Positions 7,702 to 15,728 of a stretch of 64,000 nt of DNA are shown one piece after another. A program made the position numbers and the translations under genes. This DNA comes from Gordonibacter urolithinfaciens (GTDB lineage Bacteria > Actinomycetota > Coriobacteriia > Coriobacteriales > Eggerthellaceae), in the NCBI RefSeq assembly GCF_900199375.1, contig NZ_LT900217.1:2294001-2358000 (forward strand), written 5' to 3'. A model generated the notes under the pieces. The model did no database searches. It worked only from the letters and a program-made list of their open reading frames with translations, and was not told the origin of the DNA. Each line of letters begins with the position of its first letter. Positions within the stretch are counted from its first letter, which is position 1.

Positions 7702-7740
7702 AATTATCCTATGACAATCATTGATTGTCATAGGATAATT
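7702..7740. promoter_or_regulatory. Perfect 39-bp palindromic operator
   Basis: Two 19-base arms (7702-7720 and 7722-7740) are exact reverse complements around one central T. The arm contains ATCCTATGACAATCA. The octamer TATGACAA occurs at 7695-7702, 7710-7717 and inverted at 7725-7732, 15 bases apart. The centre lies on the predicted -35 box, a position used by activators and by repressors. No regulator gene is adjacent; in Eggerthella-like genomes such operons often answer to LuxR-type regulators, but that is only a guess here. Confidence 0.85.
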
Positions 7741-7749
7741 TCGTATAGT
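7721..7749 (+). promoter_or_regulatory. Predicted promoter of the molybdoenzyme operon
   Basis: TTGATT (7721-7726) and TATAGT (7744-7749) are separated by exactly 17 bases. The -35 box and half of the spacer fall in the right arm of the palindrome, so binding there must affect polymerase access. Confidence 0.6.
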
Positions 7750-7881
7750 GAAGCCGAGGGAATTTGGCCAATTCTCACGAGAAGCAGGGGGATATTCTCG
7801 CATGGGGCTTGTCGGCTGGGGCGCTAAGCTCGCTTGGCAGGCAAAGCGGGGATATCTTGACGACATCTTCGAGGAGGATCC

Positions 7882-10296
7882 ATGTCAGGAACCAGAAGCC
7901 CGCGAAGCGGGCTCACGAGAAGGGGTTTTCTCAAGGCGACGGGTGCTGCGGCAGGCGCGTTGGGCCTTGCAGGCGCCGCCGGCATGACCACGGCCGACAG
8001 CTGGCTCGCACCGGCGCAGGCGCATGCCGAACCCGAGGAGCGGGTGGGGTATACGTTCCACTATCGCCACTGCCAATGCAACTGCCATTTGAAGTGCACG
8101 GTTCGCGACGGACGCATGGTTTTGGTCGAGCCGAACGAATGGCCCGACAAGCGCAACGAAACCATCTGCCTGAAGGGCATTTCCGAGATTCAGCATACGT
8201 ACAGCAAAGAGCGCCTGCAGGTTCCGCTCAAGCGCGTGGGCGAGCGTGGTGCGGGCGAGTTTGTCGAGATTACCTGGGATGAGGCGCTCGACACCATTGC
8301 CGAAAAGGTGAAGGAGACCCAGGAGAAATATGGGCCGGAGGCCATTGCCATCCAAACGGCCGTTGACTCGCTCACCACGTTCCTTCCTAAACTGCTCAAG
8401 GGCCAGGAGAAACCCCACCGCGGGATCGATATCGGGCTGGGCAATGGCTTCTCCCCGGCGCTTGCCGAATCAGGTCAGCAGGGGGCCTCGTCGAACGAGG
8501 TGACCGATTGGAAGAACGCCAAGACCATCCTGAACGTGGGATGCAACATGCTGGAGACATGCATGGTAACCGCGCGCTACTTCTTCGAGGCAAAGGAGGC
8601 GGGAGCCGAGATCATTACGCTCGATCCCAACTTCTGCACGACTGCCGAGAAGAGCACGCGATGGATTCCCATGGTCGCCGGAACCGATCCGGCACTCTAC
8701 TTGGGCATGATCTCGATCATCTTGGACAACGAGTGGTACAACGCCCCGTACCTGAAAGCCAACACGAGCATGCCGTTCCTCGTGAAGCGTTCCGATGGGT
8801 CGCTGCTGCGTAAAAACCCTGCCGGCGATATCAAGCAGCCCGGCTCCGACAATCCTTTCATGGTGTGGGATGAGGCTGCAGGATCCTTGGCCGCCTATAA
8901 TACCGAAGGCGTGAACCCTGCGCTTGAATATGAGGCGACTGTCGACGGAGAGGCGTATGCCACGGTTTTCAAGCTGCTGAAAGAGGGCCAAAAGCAGTAC
9001 ACATCCTCTTGGGCTGCCGAAACGACGGGCATAGGCGAAGACGTGCTCGTTGAGATCACCGATAAGTATGCGAACCATGGCCCTTCGATCCTCTCCTTTG
9101 GCTTCGGCGGTGGGGAGAAGTTCTACAATGCTGACGTCGCAGGTCATGCGGCAGTGCTGCTGGCTACGCTCGTCGGCTCGTTCGGAACCGGCATTCCCGG
9201 ATGGGGAGCGGGCGCGTACGTGAACGCGTACCAGAAGATATTTGGTACGGGCAAGCTGGCCTCGTGGCCGTTGCCGACGGAGTGCAAGACCGCCTCGGCA
9301 CCGAAGGCGAGCGTCGACTACCGCGACGAGAAAAGCGGCATCCGCTTCATGTGGGTGCAGAACGGCGCGTTCCAACAGATCGCCGGCAACCAGAATCGCA
9401 CGAACGAGTGGGCGAAGACCCTCGATTTCGTTGTCGTGCAGGACATCTGGCATACGCCTTCGGTGGATTGGGCCGATATCGTTTTGCCGGTGTGCTCCCA
9501 CTTCGAAGTGGACGAGGAGATCGGCTTCGTGCGCGCCCTGCGCGGCCATGTCCTTCTGCAGCAGAAGGTACTCGACCCCCTGTTCGAGAGCAAGACGGAT
9601 TTCTGGATCGATCGCGAGATGGCCAAGCGTCTGGGATACGGGGATGCGCTTCCCAAGAGCCAGGAGGAGCTGACGCGCTTCCAGTTGGAAAAGGCGACCG
9701 ACAAGGCGCTCGCCGGCATCACCCTCGACGAGGTCGTATCGCACAACGGCGTGGTCGCGCTGAAGAACCAACCGGATATCGCGCGCAGCTACGGCAACCA
9801 GACCTACAAGACGACATCGGGCAAGATCGACCTGTACTACGAGAACCTGGTGGAATACGGCCAAGCTCTTCCCCAATACGAAGCGCCTCATGAAGCGTTC
9901 GAGGGCAACCCCCTGCGGGACACATATCCGCTTGTCATGACGCAGCGTCGCTCCAAATACTTCATCCACCAGAACCTCATGGACGCCTCGTGGCTGCGCC
10001 AGCATTACGAGCCGACGCTCGAGATGAACCCCGTCGACATGGAGGCGCGCGGCCTGGAGTCCGGTGACGTGATCGAGGCGTTCAACGATCGTGGGTCGTT
10101 CCAATGCGCGTGTGTTGCCACCGAGGCGGTGCGTCCGGGGACGACGGTCATCGTCGAGGGCATTTGGAGCAAGTATATGACTGCCGGCGATTTGCAGAAC
10201 GTTACCAACGACGCTGCGAACCCCCGTGGAAAAGCGCTCGCCAAGGGGAGGGTTACTCCCTTCAACGACACGCTTATCGAAGTGAAGAAAGCATAG
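7882..10296 (+). CDS. Tat-exported molybdopterin oxidoreductase, catalytic subunit (DMSO reductase superfamily)
   Basis: This 804-residue protein begins with a twin-arginine signal (TRRGFLK, 12-18) and a hydrophobic stretch ending near A-x-A at 46-50. A 4Fe-4S site follows (C64-x3-C68-x3-C72-x23-C96; C66 is an additional cysteine), then the molybdopterin domains (ILNVGCNMLET near 215; DIVLPVCSHFEVDEEIGF near 535) and a C-terminal dinucleotide-binding domain (from about 670). Length and layout fit periplasmic-facing DmsA-type enzymes. The next genes give the ferredoxin, NrfD anchor and TorD chaperone, so the complex is self-contained. The strong ribosome site GAGGAGGAT fixes the start. The substrate cannot be assigned from sequence alone. 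Confidence 0.93.
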   Translation: MSGTRSPRSGLTRRGFLKATGAAAGALGLAGAAGMTTADSWLAPAQAHAEPEERVGYTFHYRHCQCNCHLKCTVRDGRMVLVEPNEWPDKRNETICLKGISEIQHTYSKERLQVPLKRVGERGAGEFVEITWDEALDTIAEKVKETQEKYGPEAIAIQTAVDSLTTFLPKLLKGQEKPHRGIDIGLGNGFSPALAESGQQGASSNEVTDWKNAKTILNVGCNMLETCMVTARYFFEAKEAGAEIITLDPNFCTTAEKSTRWIPMVAGTDPALYLGMISIILDNEWYNAPYLKANTSMPFLVKRSDGSLLRKNPAGDIKQPGSDNPFMVWDEAAGSLAAYNTEGVNPALEYEATVDGEAYATVFKLLKEGQKQYTSSWAAETTGIGEDVLVEITDKYANHGPSILSFGFGGGEKFYNADVAGHAAVLLATLVGSFGTGIPGWGAGAYVNAYQKIFGTGKLASWPLPTECKTASAPKASVDYRDEKSGIRFMWVQNGAFQQIAGNQNRTNEWAKTLDFVVVQDIWHTPSVDWADIVLPVCSHFEVDEEIGFVRALRGHVLLQQKVLDPLFESKTDFWIDREMAKRLGYGDALPKSQEELTRFQLEKATDKALAGITLDEVVSHNGVVALKNQPDIARSYGNQTYKTTSGKIDLYYENLVEYGQALPQYEAPHEAFEGNPLRDTYPLVMTQRRSKYFIHQNLMDASWLRQHYEPTLEMNPVDMEARGLESGDVIEAFNDRGSFQCACVATEAVRPGTTVIVEGIWSKYMTAGDLQNVTNDAANPRGKALAKGRVTPFNDTLIEVKKA

Positions 10297-10305
10297 GTGA
10301 TCCTC

Positions 10306-10923
10306 ATGACGCGATTGGCTATTGCCATCAACCTGGATCGTTGCACGGGGTGCAACACCTGCGCCATGGCGTGCAAGATGCAGAACAACGTTCCCATGGG
10401 CATGGCTTGGAACCGCGTGCTCAACGAAGAATGTGAGTTCGAGGTGGGCGTGCAGGGTACGTATCCCCATGTCTCGCGCGCGCATCTGCCCGTTGCCTGC
10501 CAGCATTGCGAGAACCCGGCATGCCTGCGCGTGTGTCCCACGGGTGCCACGTACAAGGACGACAAGGGCCGCGTGGAGATCGACTACGACAAGTGCATCG
10601 GCTGCCGCATGTGCATGGCGGCATGCCCGTACAACGCGCGTGTCTTCAACTGGAGCGAGCCGGTGCGCGACCCCGACTTCAACTACGGTGACAGGGATGT
10701 GCCGGTGCGGGGAAAGGGTGTTGTGGAGAAGTGCACGCTCTGCAAGGAGCGCACCGACCGCGGCGACGAGCCCATGTGCGTGAAATGCTGCCTTGCCAAA
10801 GCGCGCGTCTTCGGCGACCTCGACGATCCCGAGAGCGAGATCTCGCGTGTCATTCGCGAGCGCAATGCGACCGTCCTGCTTCCCGAGCAGGGAACCCGCC
10901 CGCAAGTCCGTTACTTCAACTAA
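10306..10923 (+). CDS. DmsB-like ferredoxin subunit with four 4Fe-4S clusters
   Basis: This 205-residue electron-transfer subunit has four cysteine groups: C13-x2-C16-x2-C19-x3-C23, then CQHCENPACLRVC near 65-77, CIGCRMCMAAC near 95-105, and a final CTLCKER with CVKCC near 140-165. This is the standard DmsB/NrfC pattern for wiring the molybdenum subunit to the membrane anchor. I chose ATG 10306, 10 bases after the catalytic gene and with AGGTGAT upstream; GTG 10297 is a possible alternative. It has no signal of its own and is probably carried by the Tat leader of its partner. Confidence 0.93.
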   Translation: MTRLAIAINLDRCTGCNTCAMACKMQNNVPMGMAWNRVLNEECEFEVGVQGTYPHVSRAHLPVACQHCENPACLRVCPTGATYKDDKGRVEIDYDKCIGCRMCMAACPYNARVFNWSEPVRDPDFNYGDRDVPVRGKGVVEKCTLCKERTDRGDEPMCVKCCLAKARVFGDLDDPESEISRVIRERNATVLLPEQGTRPQVRYFN

Positions 10924-10939
10924 GGAGGAGGTGCGAACC

Positions 10940-12148
10940 ATGCAAACCTCTACGAAAACCAAAGCCGCAATCGGCGTGCTCGGCGCGCTGACGGCGGTGG
11001 GAGTCGCCGCCTGGATCTACCAGCTCATGGGCGGCCTCGGCGTGACCGGCATGAACAACGGCACGTCGTGGGGCCTCTACATCACCATGTTCATGTTCTT
11101 CGTGGGCCTCTCCGCCGGCGGCCTGATCGTGGCATCGTCCGCCAGCGTGTTCCACGTGGCAGACTACAAGAAGGTGGCGCTTCCCGCCGTCATCCTGTCC
11201 ACGGTGTGCATCTGCTGCGCCGGCATGTTCGTGCTCATCGACCTCGGCGGCATCCAGCGCGTGTGGCGCATCGTCACGGGGCCGAATCCGACGTCGCCGC
11301 TGTTCTGGGACATCTGCGTCATCACGCTGTACCTCGTCATCAACATCGTGTATCTGCGCTTCATGACGTCGAAGAAGCCGGGCGCGCAGGACAAGGTGGC
11401 CATCGTGTCGCGCTTCGCGCTTCCCGTCGCTATCCTCGTGCACTCCGTGACGGCGTGGATCTTCGGCCTCGAGATGGCGCGCGAGGGCTGGTACTCGGCC
11501 ATCATGGCGCCCTTGTTCGTGGTGTCGGCTATGGACTCCGGCCTGGCGCTGCTCATACTGTCGCTCATGGGGCTCAACAAGTCCGGCCGCTTCAAAACCG
11601 ACAAGAAGCTGCTGTCGAACCTCGCCGGGCTCTTGGCGGTCTGCATCGCCGTCGATGGCTTTCTCGTGGGCTGCGAGGTCCTGACCATGGCCTATCCGGG
11701 CGCCGCCGGCGCCGAGACGCTCGCCGTCATGGCGACGGGCGCCACCGCCCCGTTCTTCTGGTTCGAGATCGTCGTGGGCATTCTCATCCCGTTCTGCATC
11801 CTCGTGTTTGTGAAGAACCGCGCGCGCATGGGGCTGGTGGCTGCCGCCAGCGCGTGCGTGGTGGCGGGCGTGTTCTTCAAGCGCGTGTGGCTGCTGCTCA
11901 CCTCGTTCGTCGAGTTCAATGTGATGGGCGCCCCCGGTGTGTCGCTCGGCACGACGGCGGCGCAGCAGGGCGGCACCGGCATGTGGGCCCTTGCCGGCTC
12001 GTATACCCCCACCTGGGTGGAGATCGTCGTCGCCATCGGCGTGGTGTCCCTCGGCGTCCTCGCGTTCGTCATGCTGGCGCAGAAGCTGCTGCCCGGGCGC
12101 GCGGAGGCGTGCGAAGCCGTCAACGTTGCAGCGGGAGAGGCCGCGTAG
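10940..12148 (+). CDS. NrfD/PsrC-family membrane anchor of the molybdoenzyme complex
   Basis: This 402-residue protein has about ten membrane segments and is a close paralogue of the NrfD at 56-1288 (shared SWGLYITMFMFFVGLSAGGL, HSVTAWIFGLE and FKRVWLLL regions). It would anchor the catalytic and ferredoxin subunits and connect them to menaquinone. The start at ATG 10940 follows AAGGAGGAG (10922-10930), which overlaps the ferredoxin stop; upstream in-frame codons lie inside the ferredoxin gene. Confidence 0.92.
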   Translation: MQTSTKTKAAIGVLGALTAVGVAAWIYQLMGGLGVTGMNNGTSWGLYITMFMFFVGLSAGGLIVASSASVFHVADYKKVALPAVILSTVCICCAGMFVLIDLGGIQRVWRIVTGPNPTSPLFWDICVITLYLVINIVYLRFMTSKKPGAQDKVAIVSRFALPVAILVHSVTAWIFGLEMAREGWYSAIMAPLFVVSAMDSGLALLILSLMGLNKSGRFKTDKKLLSNLAGLLAVCIAVDGFLVGCEVLTMAYPGAAGAETLAVMATGATAPFFWFEIVVGILIPFCILVFVKNRARMGLVAAASACVVAGVFFKRVWLLLTSFVEFNVMGAPGVSLGTTAAQQGGTGMWALAGSYTPTWVEIVVAIGVVSLGVLAFVMLAQKLLPGRAEACEAVNVAAGEAA

Positions 12149-12175
12149 GCGCCTCGTGCTGAAAGGAGTTTTAGC

Positions 12176-12811
12176 ATGTGCAAGGACATTCCCTGGAAAA
12201 CCCTGTCCGAGGCCTATGCGTTTGTGGGGAACTCGCTGTTGAAGCCTATGACGATGACGTTGACGGTAGGTTTGGATCCGGCATTCTGGGAGGCGTTTCC
12301 CGCGTTCGACGGCGCCGTGGCCCAGGCCGTGGAAGTTTGCGCATGCTATGCCGAAGAGGCCGGGCGTCGCGCCGAGGGAGGCGAGGACGGGCCGCAGCGC
12401 GCATCGGTGGAATACACGCGGCTGTTCGTCGGCCCGCCCTCGCCCGCGGCGGCGCCGTGGGAGACGATGTACCGCGGCAAGGATGTCACGGTGGGGTTCG
12501 GTCAGGCCACGTTCGAGATGCGCGAGTTGCTGCGCGAGGCCGGCCTTGAGGTGAGGAACGCTAACAACCAGTACGAGGATCACATGGGCATCGAGCTTCT
12601 GTACCTTTCGGAGCTATGCCGTCGCGAGGCCACGGGGGAGGGCGCTACCGAGTCGGCGGACATCGCCGCATTCATCGAGCAGCATCCGCTGGCGTGGATC
12701 GAGCCGTTCCTCGATCGCGTGTCCGAAGCGGCTCCCAACGGCTACTTCGCGGGCTTGCTCCTGGTGGCGCAACGGGTTCTCGAGCACCATGCGAGGCTTC
12801 TCGCGCGCTAG
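12176..12811 (+). CDS. TorD/DmsD-family molybdoenzyme chaperone
   Basis: This 211-residue helical protein carries the family's central YTRLFVGPPSPAAAPWETMY segment (near residue 80) and the D-HMGIELLYLSEL helix (near 135-145) that contacts the Tat leader. It starts 28 bases after the NrfD gene with AAAGGAG as ribosome site and ends the operon at a strong hairpin. Its dedicated client should be the Tat protein at 7882-10296. Confidence 0.88.
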   Translation: MCKDIPWKTLSEAYAFVGNSLLKPMTMTLTVGLDPAFWEAFPAFDGAVAQAVEVCACYAEEAGRRAEGGEDGPQRASVEYTRLFVGPPSPAAAPWETMYRGKDVTVGFGQATFEMRELLREAGLEVRNANNQYEDHMGIELLYLSELCRREATGEGATESADIAAFIEQHPLAWIEPFLDRVSEAAPNGYFAGLLLVAQRVLEHHARLLAR

Positions 12812-12892
12812 CGCTCGGACTGGTGTAGCCGACTCAACCTTTGAAGCTGCCGTTTTACATCATGCGCGTCGCTTGGTTTTCGCGCGCTAAAC

Positions 12893-12933
12893 GCAGAGAA
12901 GCCCGGCGGGCAATGCCTGCCGGGCTTCTCTGC
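12893..12933. terminator. Bidirectional hairpin between convergent genes
   Basis: Arms 12893-12912 and 12914-12933 pair over 20 positions with one G-T type mismatch and a minimal loop. It lies between TorD (plus) and the lipoprotein gene (minus). There is no long T-run. Confidence 0.75.
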
Positions 12934-12955
12934 ATTCTTGTGGGTTGCGGGCCGC

Positions 12956-13804
12956 TTAGAACAGGAACGCCCCGTCCACGGTCATGGAGATGCAGTTGCC
13001 GTTGGGCTCGCATATCAGGCGCACGTTCGCAGTGGTCGGCGTGACGCCGTCGGCCCCCAGGATGGACACGTCGTTCACATACTCGTAGCCGCCGCCTTCC
13101 TGGGGCGTCACGGTGGCGGTGGAGGTGTCGACGCTTTGGAACGTGTAGAACGTGTTGTTGGTGAACAGCGAGGGCATCTCGGCCTCGAGGGCGGCCACGG
13201 CCTGCTTCTGCGCCTCGGCGGCCGCGTCATTCTTCGGCTCCTGCTTCTTCGGCTCGTCGGCCTTCGGCTCGTCCGTCTCGGCTGGCTGGGTGCCTTCGTT
13301 CCCTCCCTCCTGGTCGGGCTGCACGGCGGGCAGCGTGAGGTCCCACGTGCCCTCGGTGGCGCCGTCGTTCCAGAACAGGCGCTCGGAGCCGTACCGGTCG
13401 TCGAACGTGAGCGTGCCCGACGCCTCCTCGCCAGCCGGCACGGCGATGATGCCGTCTTCGAACGACGAGTCCACCGGCGGCATGCCGAACGACAGCAGGC
13501 AGTCGGCCCTGAGCGTCTGCGGCAGCGTGTGGCTCCTCACGGTCACATGTGCGGTGAGCTTGCCGTCGGCGCGCTCGACGGACGCCACCGTTACCTCGTA
13601 GTCGCGCCAGACGGCCGTCTCGCCTATGGCCAGGGCCTTCAGCTTCTCGGCATCGGTGAGCGTGTAGCTGTAGCTGCTGGAGGCGGCTGCGGAGCTGCCG
13701 TCTGCCGGCACATTGGGCTCCTCGACTTCCGAGTTGCATCCCGACAGCATGAGCGTTGCGGCTACGACGCAGGCCGCGGTAGCGAGAGCCATCTTTTTGT
13801 TCAC
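12956..13804 (-). CDS. Putative lipoprotein of unknown function
   Basis: This 282-residue protein starts at GTG 13804 (ribosome site GAAGGGG). It has a short basic N-terminus, a hydrophobic core and a lipobox LSGC with the acylated cysteine at 23. The rest is a beta-rich domain (about 45-170), a Glu/Lys/Pro-rich linker with repeated DEPK/EPK units (about 175-205), and a second domain (about 210-282) in which CEPNGNC could form a disulphide. It is a cell-surface lipoprotein with two folded parts joined by a charged linker. I do not recognise a named family. Confidence 0.75.
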   Translation of the reverse strand: MNKKMALATAACVVAATLMLSGCNSEVEEPNVPADGSSAAASSSYSYTLTDAEKLKALAIGETAVWRDYEVTVASVERADGKLTAHVTVRSHTLPQTLRADCLLSFGMPPVDSSFEDGIIAVPAGEEASGTLTFDDRYGSERLFWNDGATEGTWDLTLPAVQPDQEGGNEGTQPAETDEPKADEPKKQEPKNDAAAEAQKQAVAALEAEMPSLFTNNTFYTFQSVDTSTATVTPQEGGGYEYVNDVSILGADGVTPTTANVRLICEPNGNCISMTVDGAFLF

Positions 13805-13909
13805 AACGTACCCCTTCGTCAAGAGCGAGCAGGCGGGCGGACGCGGACGCCCTGTAGGCCGACGCATGCGTTTGCGGGGCGTCGTGCCAGCCGTTTTCGG
13901 TTGAGCCGT

Positions 13910-13918
13910 ATCATACCA
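13910..13918 (-). promoter_or_regulatory. Extended -10 for the lipoprotein gene
   Basis: On the minus strand this reads TGGTATGAT, an extended -10 (TG-n-TATGAT), about 105 bases before the GTG start. No good -35 is visible, as is usual for extended -10 promoters. Confidence 0.45.
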
Positions 13919-14615
13919 GTTCGTAAAAGTTTCGTGCGCCTCTCATCGAAAGTGCATGGAGCCCGTCTTCGAAGACGTCTTGGCAGGCTCACGGGGCGTT
14001 TTGGGCTGCGGGCTTGCAAGGTGCCGGTATAGCAACCCGGATGAACGGCCTCGCATGCATGAAACCGGCTCGAAGGGACGAAGCGGCTGCTTCGGCGGGT
14101 TCTCGTGGGCGAGATCGGAACCCATGGCATGGTTTTCGCGCGGAATCAAGCAGTCGGGGTCTCGTGAACAGGCGCTTCTCCGAAACAGCTCGCGCGCGGG
14201 CGCTGAAAACAAGCTATGGGCTGCGATCTCGTCCCTGTGCCAATTGGTCATGGTATAGCCGAACGGCAGAGAAGCTGGCAAGGGACCCGCCCGAGCGTCC
14301 TGCCCGGCCGATGCAAGCGCCCCCATGCCCTCTGCATGGCCTTTCGGCTTCCAGCGGCCGCAAGAGCATCGCGCCCGTGCGTCTTGAGGTCCGGTGATCC
14401 GCAAGCGCGCCGTTCTTCCGCTCCGCCCCGCCTTTCCTGCATTCCGCTCGGGCGTTCGGCTCCGGCGGCTGCGGGGCCGCGCCCTGTGCGCACCCTGCCC
14501 GGTCCCCGGCCTCCCGATTCCCGGCCCCGCATGGGCGCGCCTTCCTCCCGCTTGACCTCCGACGGCAAAATGGCGAGACTGTGCAGCGCAGGAAGGACTC
14601 CACGGGAAGGCGCGC
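13919..14615. other. Long gap without a convincing gene
   Basis: About 700 bases between the lipoprotein promoter and the TRIC-like gene. Open frames on both strands lack ribosome sites, signal or domain patterns. A 14-base palindrome CGTCTTCGAAGACG lies at 13970-13983. The composition is GC-rich but without clear codon periodicity. It could be a degraded gene or hold an untranslated RNA; I see no specific structure. Confidence 0.5.
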
Positions 14616-15503
14616 ATGGACATTGCGGAACTCATAGGCTCGGCGTTCGCGGACGGGCAGGTGCTCACGGTGCCGTGGGGCATCGACTACTTCTCCGTGG
14701 TGGTGGGCGTGCTCACCGGCGCGCTGTTCGCGTGCGACCGCAAGCTGGATATCATCGGCACGGTGGTGCTGGGCCTGGTCACGGGCTACGGCGGCGGCAT
14801 TATCCGCGATGTGCTGCTGCAGGACAAGGGCGTGTACTTCACGTCGCACCCCGACCTTATCCTGCTGTGCATCGTGCTGTGCGTGTTCGTGTTCTACTTC
14901 CGCGGGCTGTTCAAGCACCTCGACGCCATGGTGTTCTTCGCCGACGCGCTGTCGGTGGGCCTGTTCGCGCTCGCGGGCGCGTCGAAGGCCTACGCCTGTG
15001 GCGAGGGCTTCGTGCTCACCGTCATCCTGGGCGCCATCACGGCCGTGGGCGGCGGCGCTGTGCGCGACATCTGCGTGGGCGAGACGCCCGGCATCTTCCA
15101 GCAGTCGAACTTCTATGCGGTGGCGGGCCTGGGAGGCGCGCTGCTGTTCACCGTGCTGGCCTATGCGGGCGTGCCGCTCGTGGTGGCCGGCATCGCCTGC
15201 GTGTTCACGGTGGGCTTCCTGCGCTATTGGAGCGTGTACTTCGACTGGAAGACCCGCAACGAGGCCGACCTCACCCCGCATGTGGCGCGCGGCGTGGGCA
15301 AGGCGAAGCGCGTGGTGTCGGGCGTGTTCCTGCAGGGCGGCGACCGCATCTCGGTGCGGCGGCAGCGCAGGCGCTCGCGCGTGCGGAAGGGGGATGGCCA
15401 GGGCGCGGCTAGGGAGGCGACTTGCGAGGACGAAGGTCCCGAGGATGCGGATCGCCGCAGCGGCGCGCGCAAGGATGCGGATGGGGGAGACGGCGCGAGC
15501 TGA
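14616..15503 (+). CDS. TRIC-like (UPF0126/YadS-type) cation channel protein
   Basis: This 295-residue protein has seven hydrophobic segments in residues 20-205, arranged as a duplicated three-helix unit with GGGIIRD (near 58-64) and GGGAVRD (near 146-152). This internal repeat with the glycine-rich kinks is the mark of prokaryotic trimeric intracellular cation channels. A long basic then acidic C-terminal tail (about 225-295, rich in R, then D/G) is extra to the family. ATG 14616 follows GGGAAGG (14604-14610). It appears to be transcribed alone. Confidence 0.85.
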   Translation: MDIAELIGSAFADGQVLTVPWGIDYFSVVVGVLTGALFACDRKLDIIGTVVLGLVTGYGGGIIRDVLLQDKGVYFTSHPDLILLCIVLCVFVFYFRGLFKHLDAMVFFADALSVGLFALAGASKAYACGEGFVLTVILGAITAVGGGAVRDICVGETPGIFQQSNFYAVAGLGGALLFTVLAYAGVPLVVAGIACVFTVGFLRYWSVYFDWKTRNEADLTPHVARGVGKAKRVVSGVFLQGGDRISVRRQRRRSRVRKGDGQGAAREATCEDEGPEDADRRSGARKDADGGDGAS

Positions 15504-15647
15504 TGTGCCGGACGCCGGGAAGGTGGACGTGAGGGCGAGAGGTGCGGCCGAGCAGGCTGTCGCGAAGCGTTAGGCGGTTCCGCGTCGCGCTGAATGTGCG
15601 GAAACGATGTCGAAAACATCACCCTATGGGTTAATGATGAAAAATTC

Positions 15648-15660
15648 GGGGGGGGGGGGG
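15648..15660. repeat. Homopolymer of 13 G
   Basis: Thirteen consecutive G lie immediately upstream of the promoter of the diguanylate cyclase gene. Tracts of this length commonly slip during replication, so the length may differ between cells. Confidence 0.9.
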
Positions 15661-15689
15661 CATTTTTTGCCTTGACACTATGCTAGTAT
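15661..15689 (+). promoter_or_regulatory. Predicted extended -10 promoter of the diguanylate cyclase
   Basis: TGCTAGTAT (15681-15689) is an extended -10. With a 17-base spacer the -35 position (15661-15666) directly touches the G13 tract. A TTGACA at 15672-15677 lies too close to act as its -35. Confidence 0.45.
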
Positions 15690-15728
15690 GGTGCTCTCAA
15701 TTAAGGCGGCGGTACGCCGCAGGTTGCG

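Larger units (their letters stand above)
7579..7881. other. Regulatory gap upstream of the molybdoenzyme operon
   Basis: These 303 bases have no gene. The AT-rich middle carries the operator and promoter listed separately. Downstream, a GGGGGATATTCTCG (7787-7800) and a GGGGATATCTTGA (7850-7862) form a loose direct repeat. The ribosome site is GAGGAGGAT (7871-7879). Confidence 0.7.

Noticed and set aside
13943-14683. Overlapping open frames on both strands in the 13919-14615 gap.
   Set aside because: No ribosome site, signal or recognisable pattern; most of the longest frame overlaps the TRIC-like gene or runs through high-GC sequence.
15672-15677. TTGACA as the -35 of the diguanylate cyclase promoter.
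   Set aside because: No -10-like hexamer lies 16-18 bases downstream; TGCTAGTAT is a better candidate but sits too close to it.
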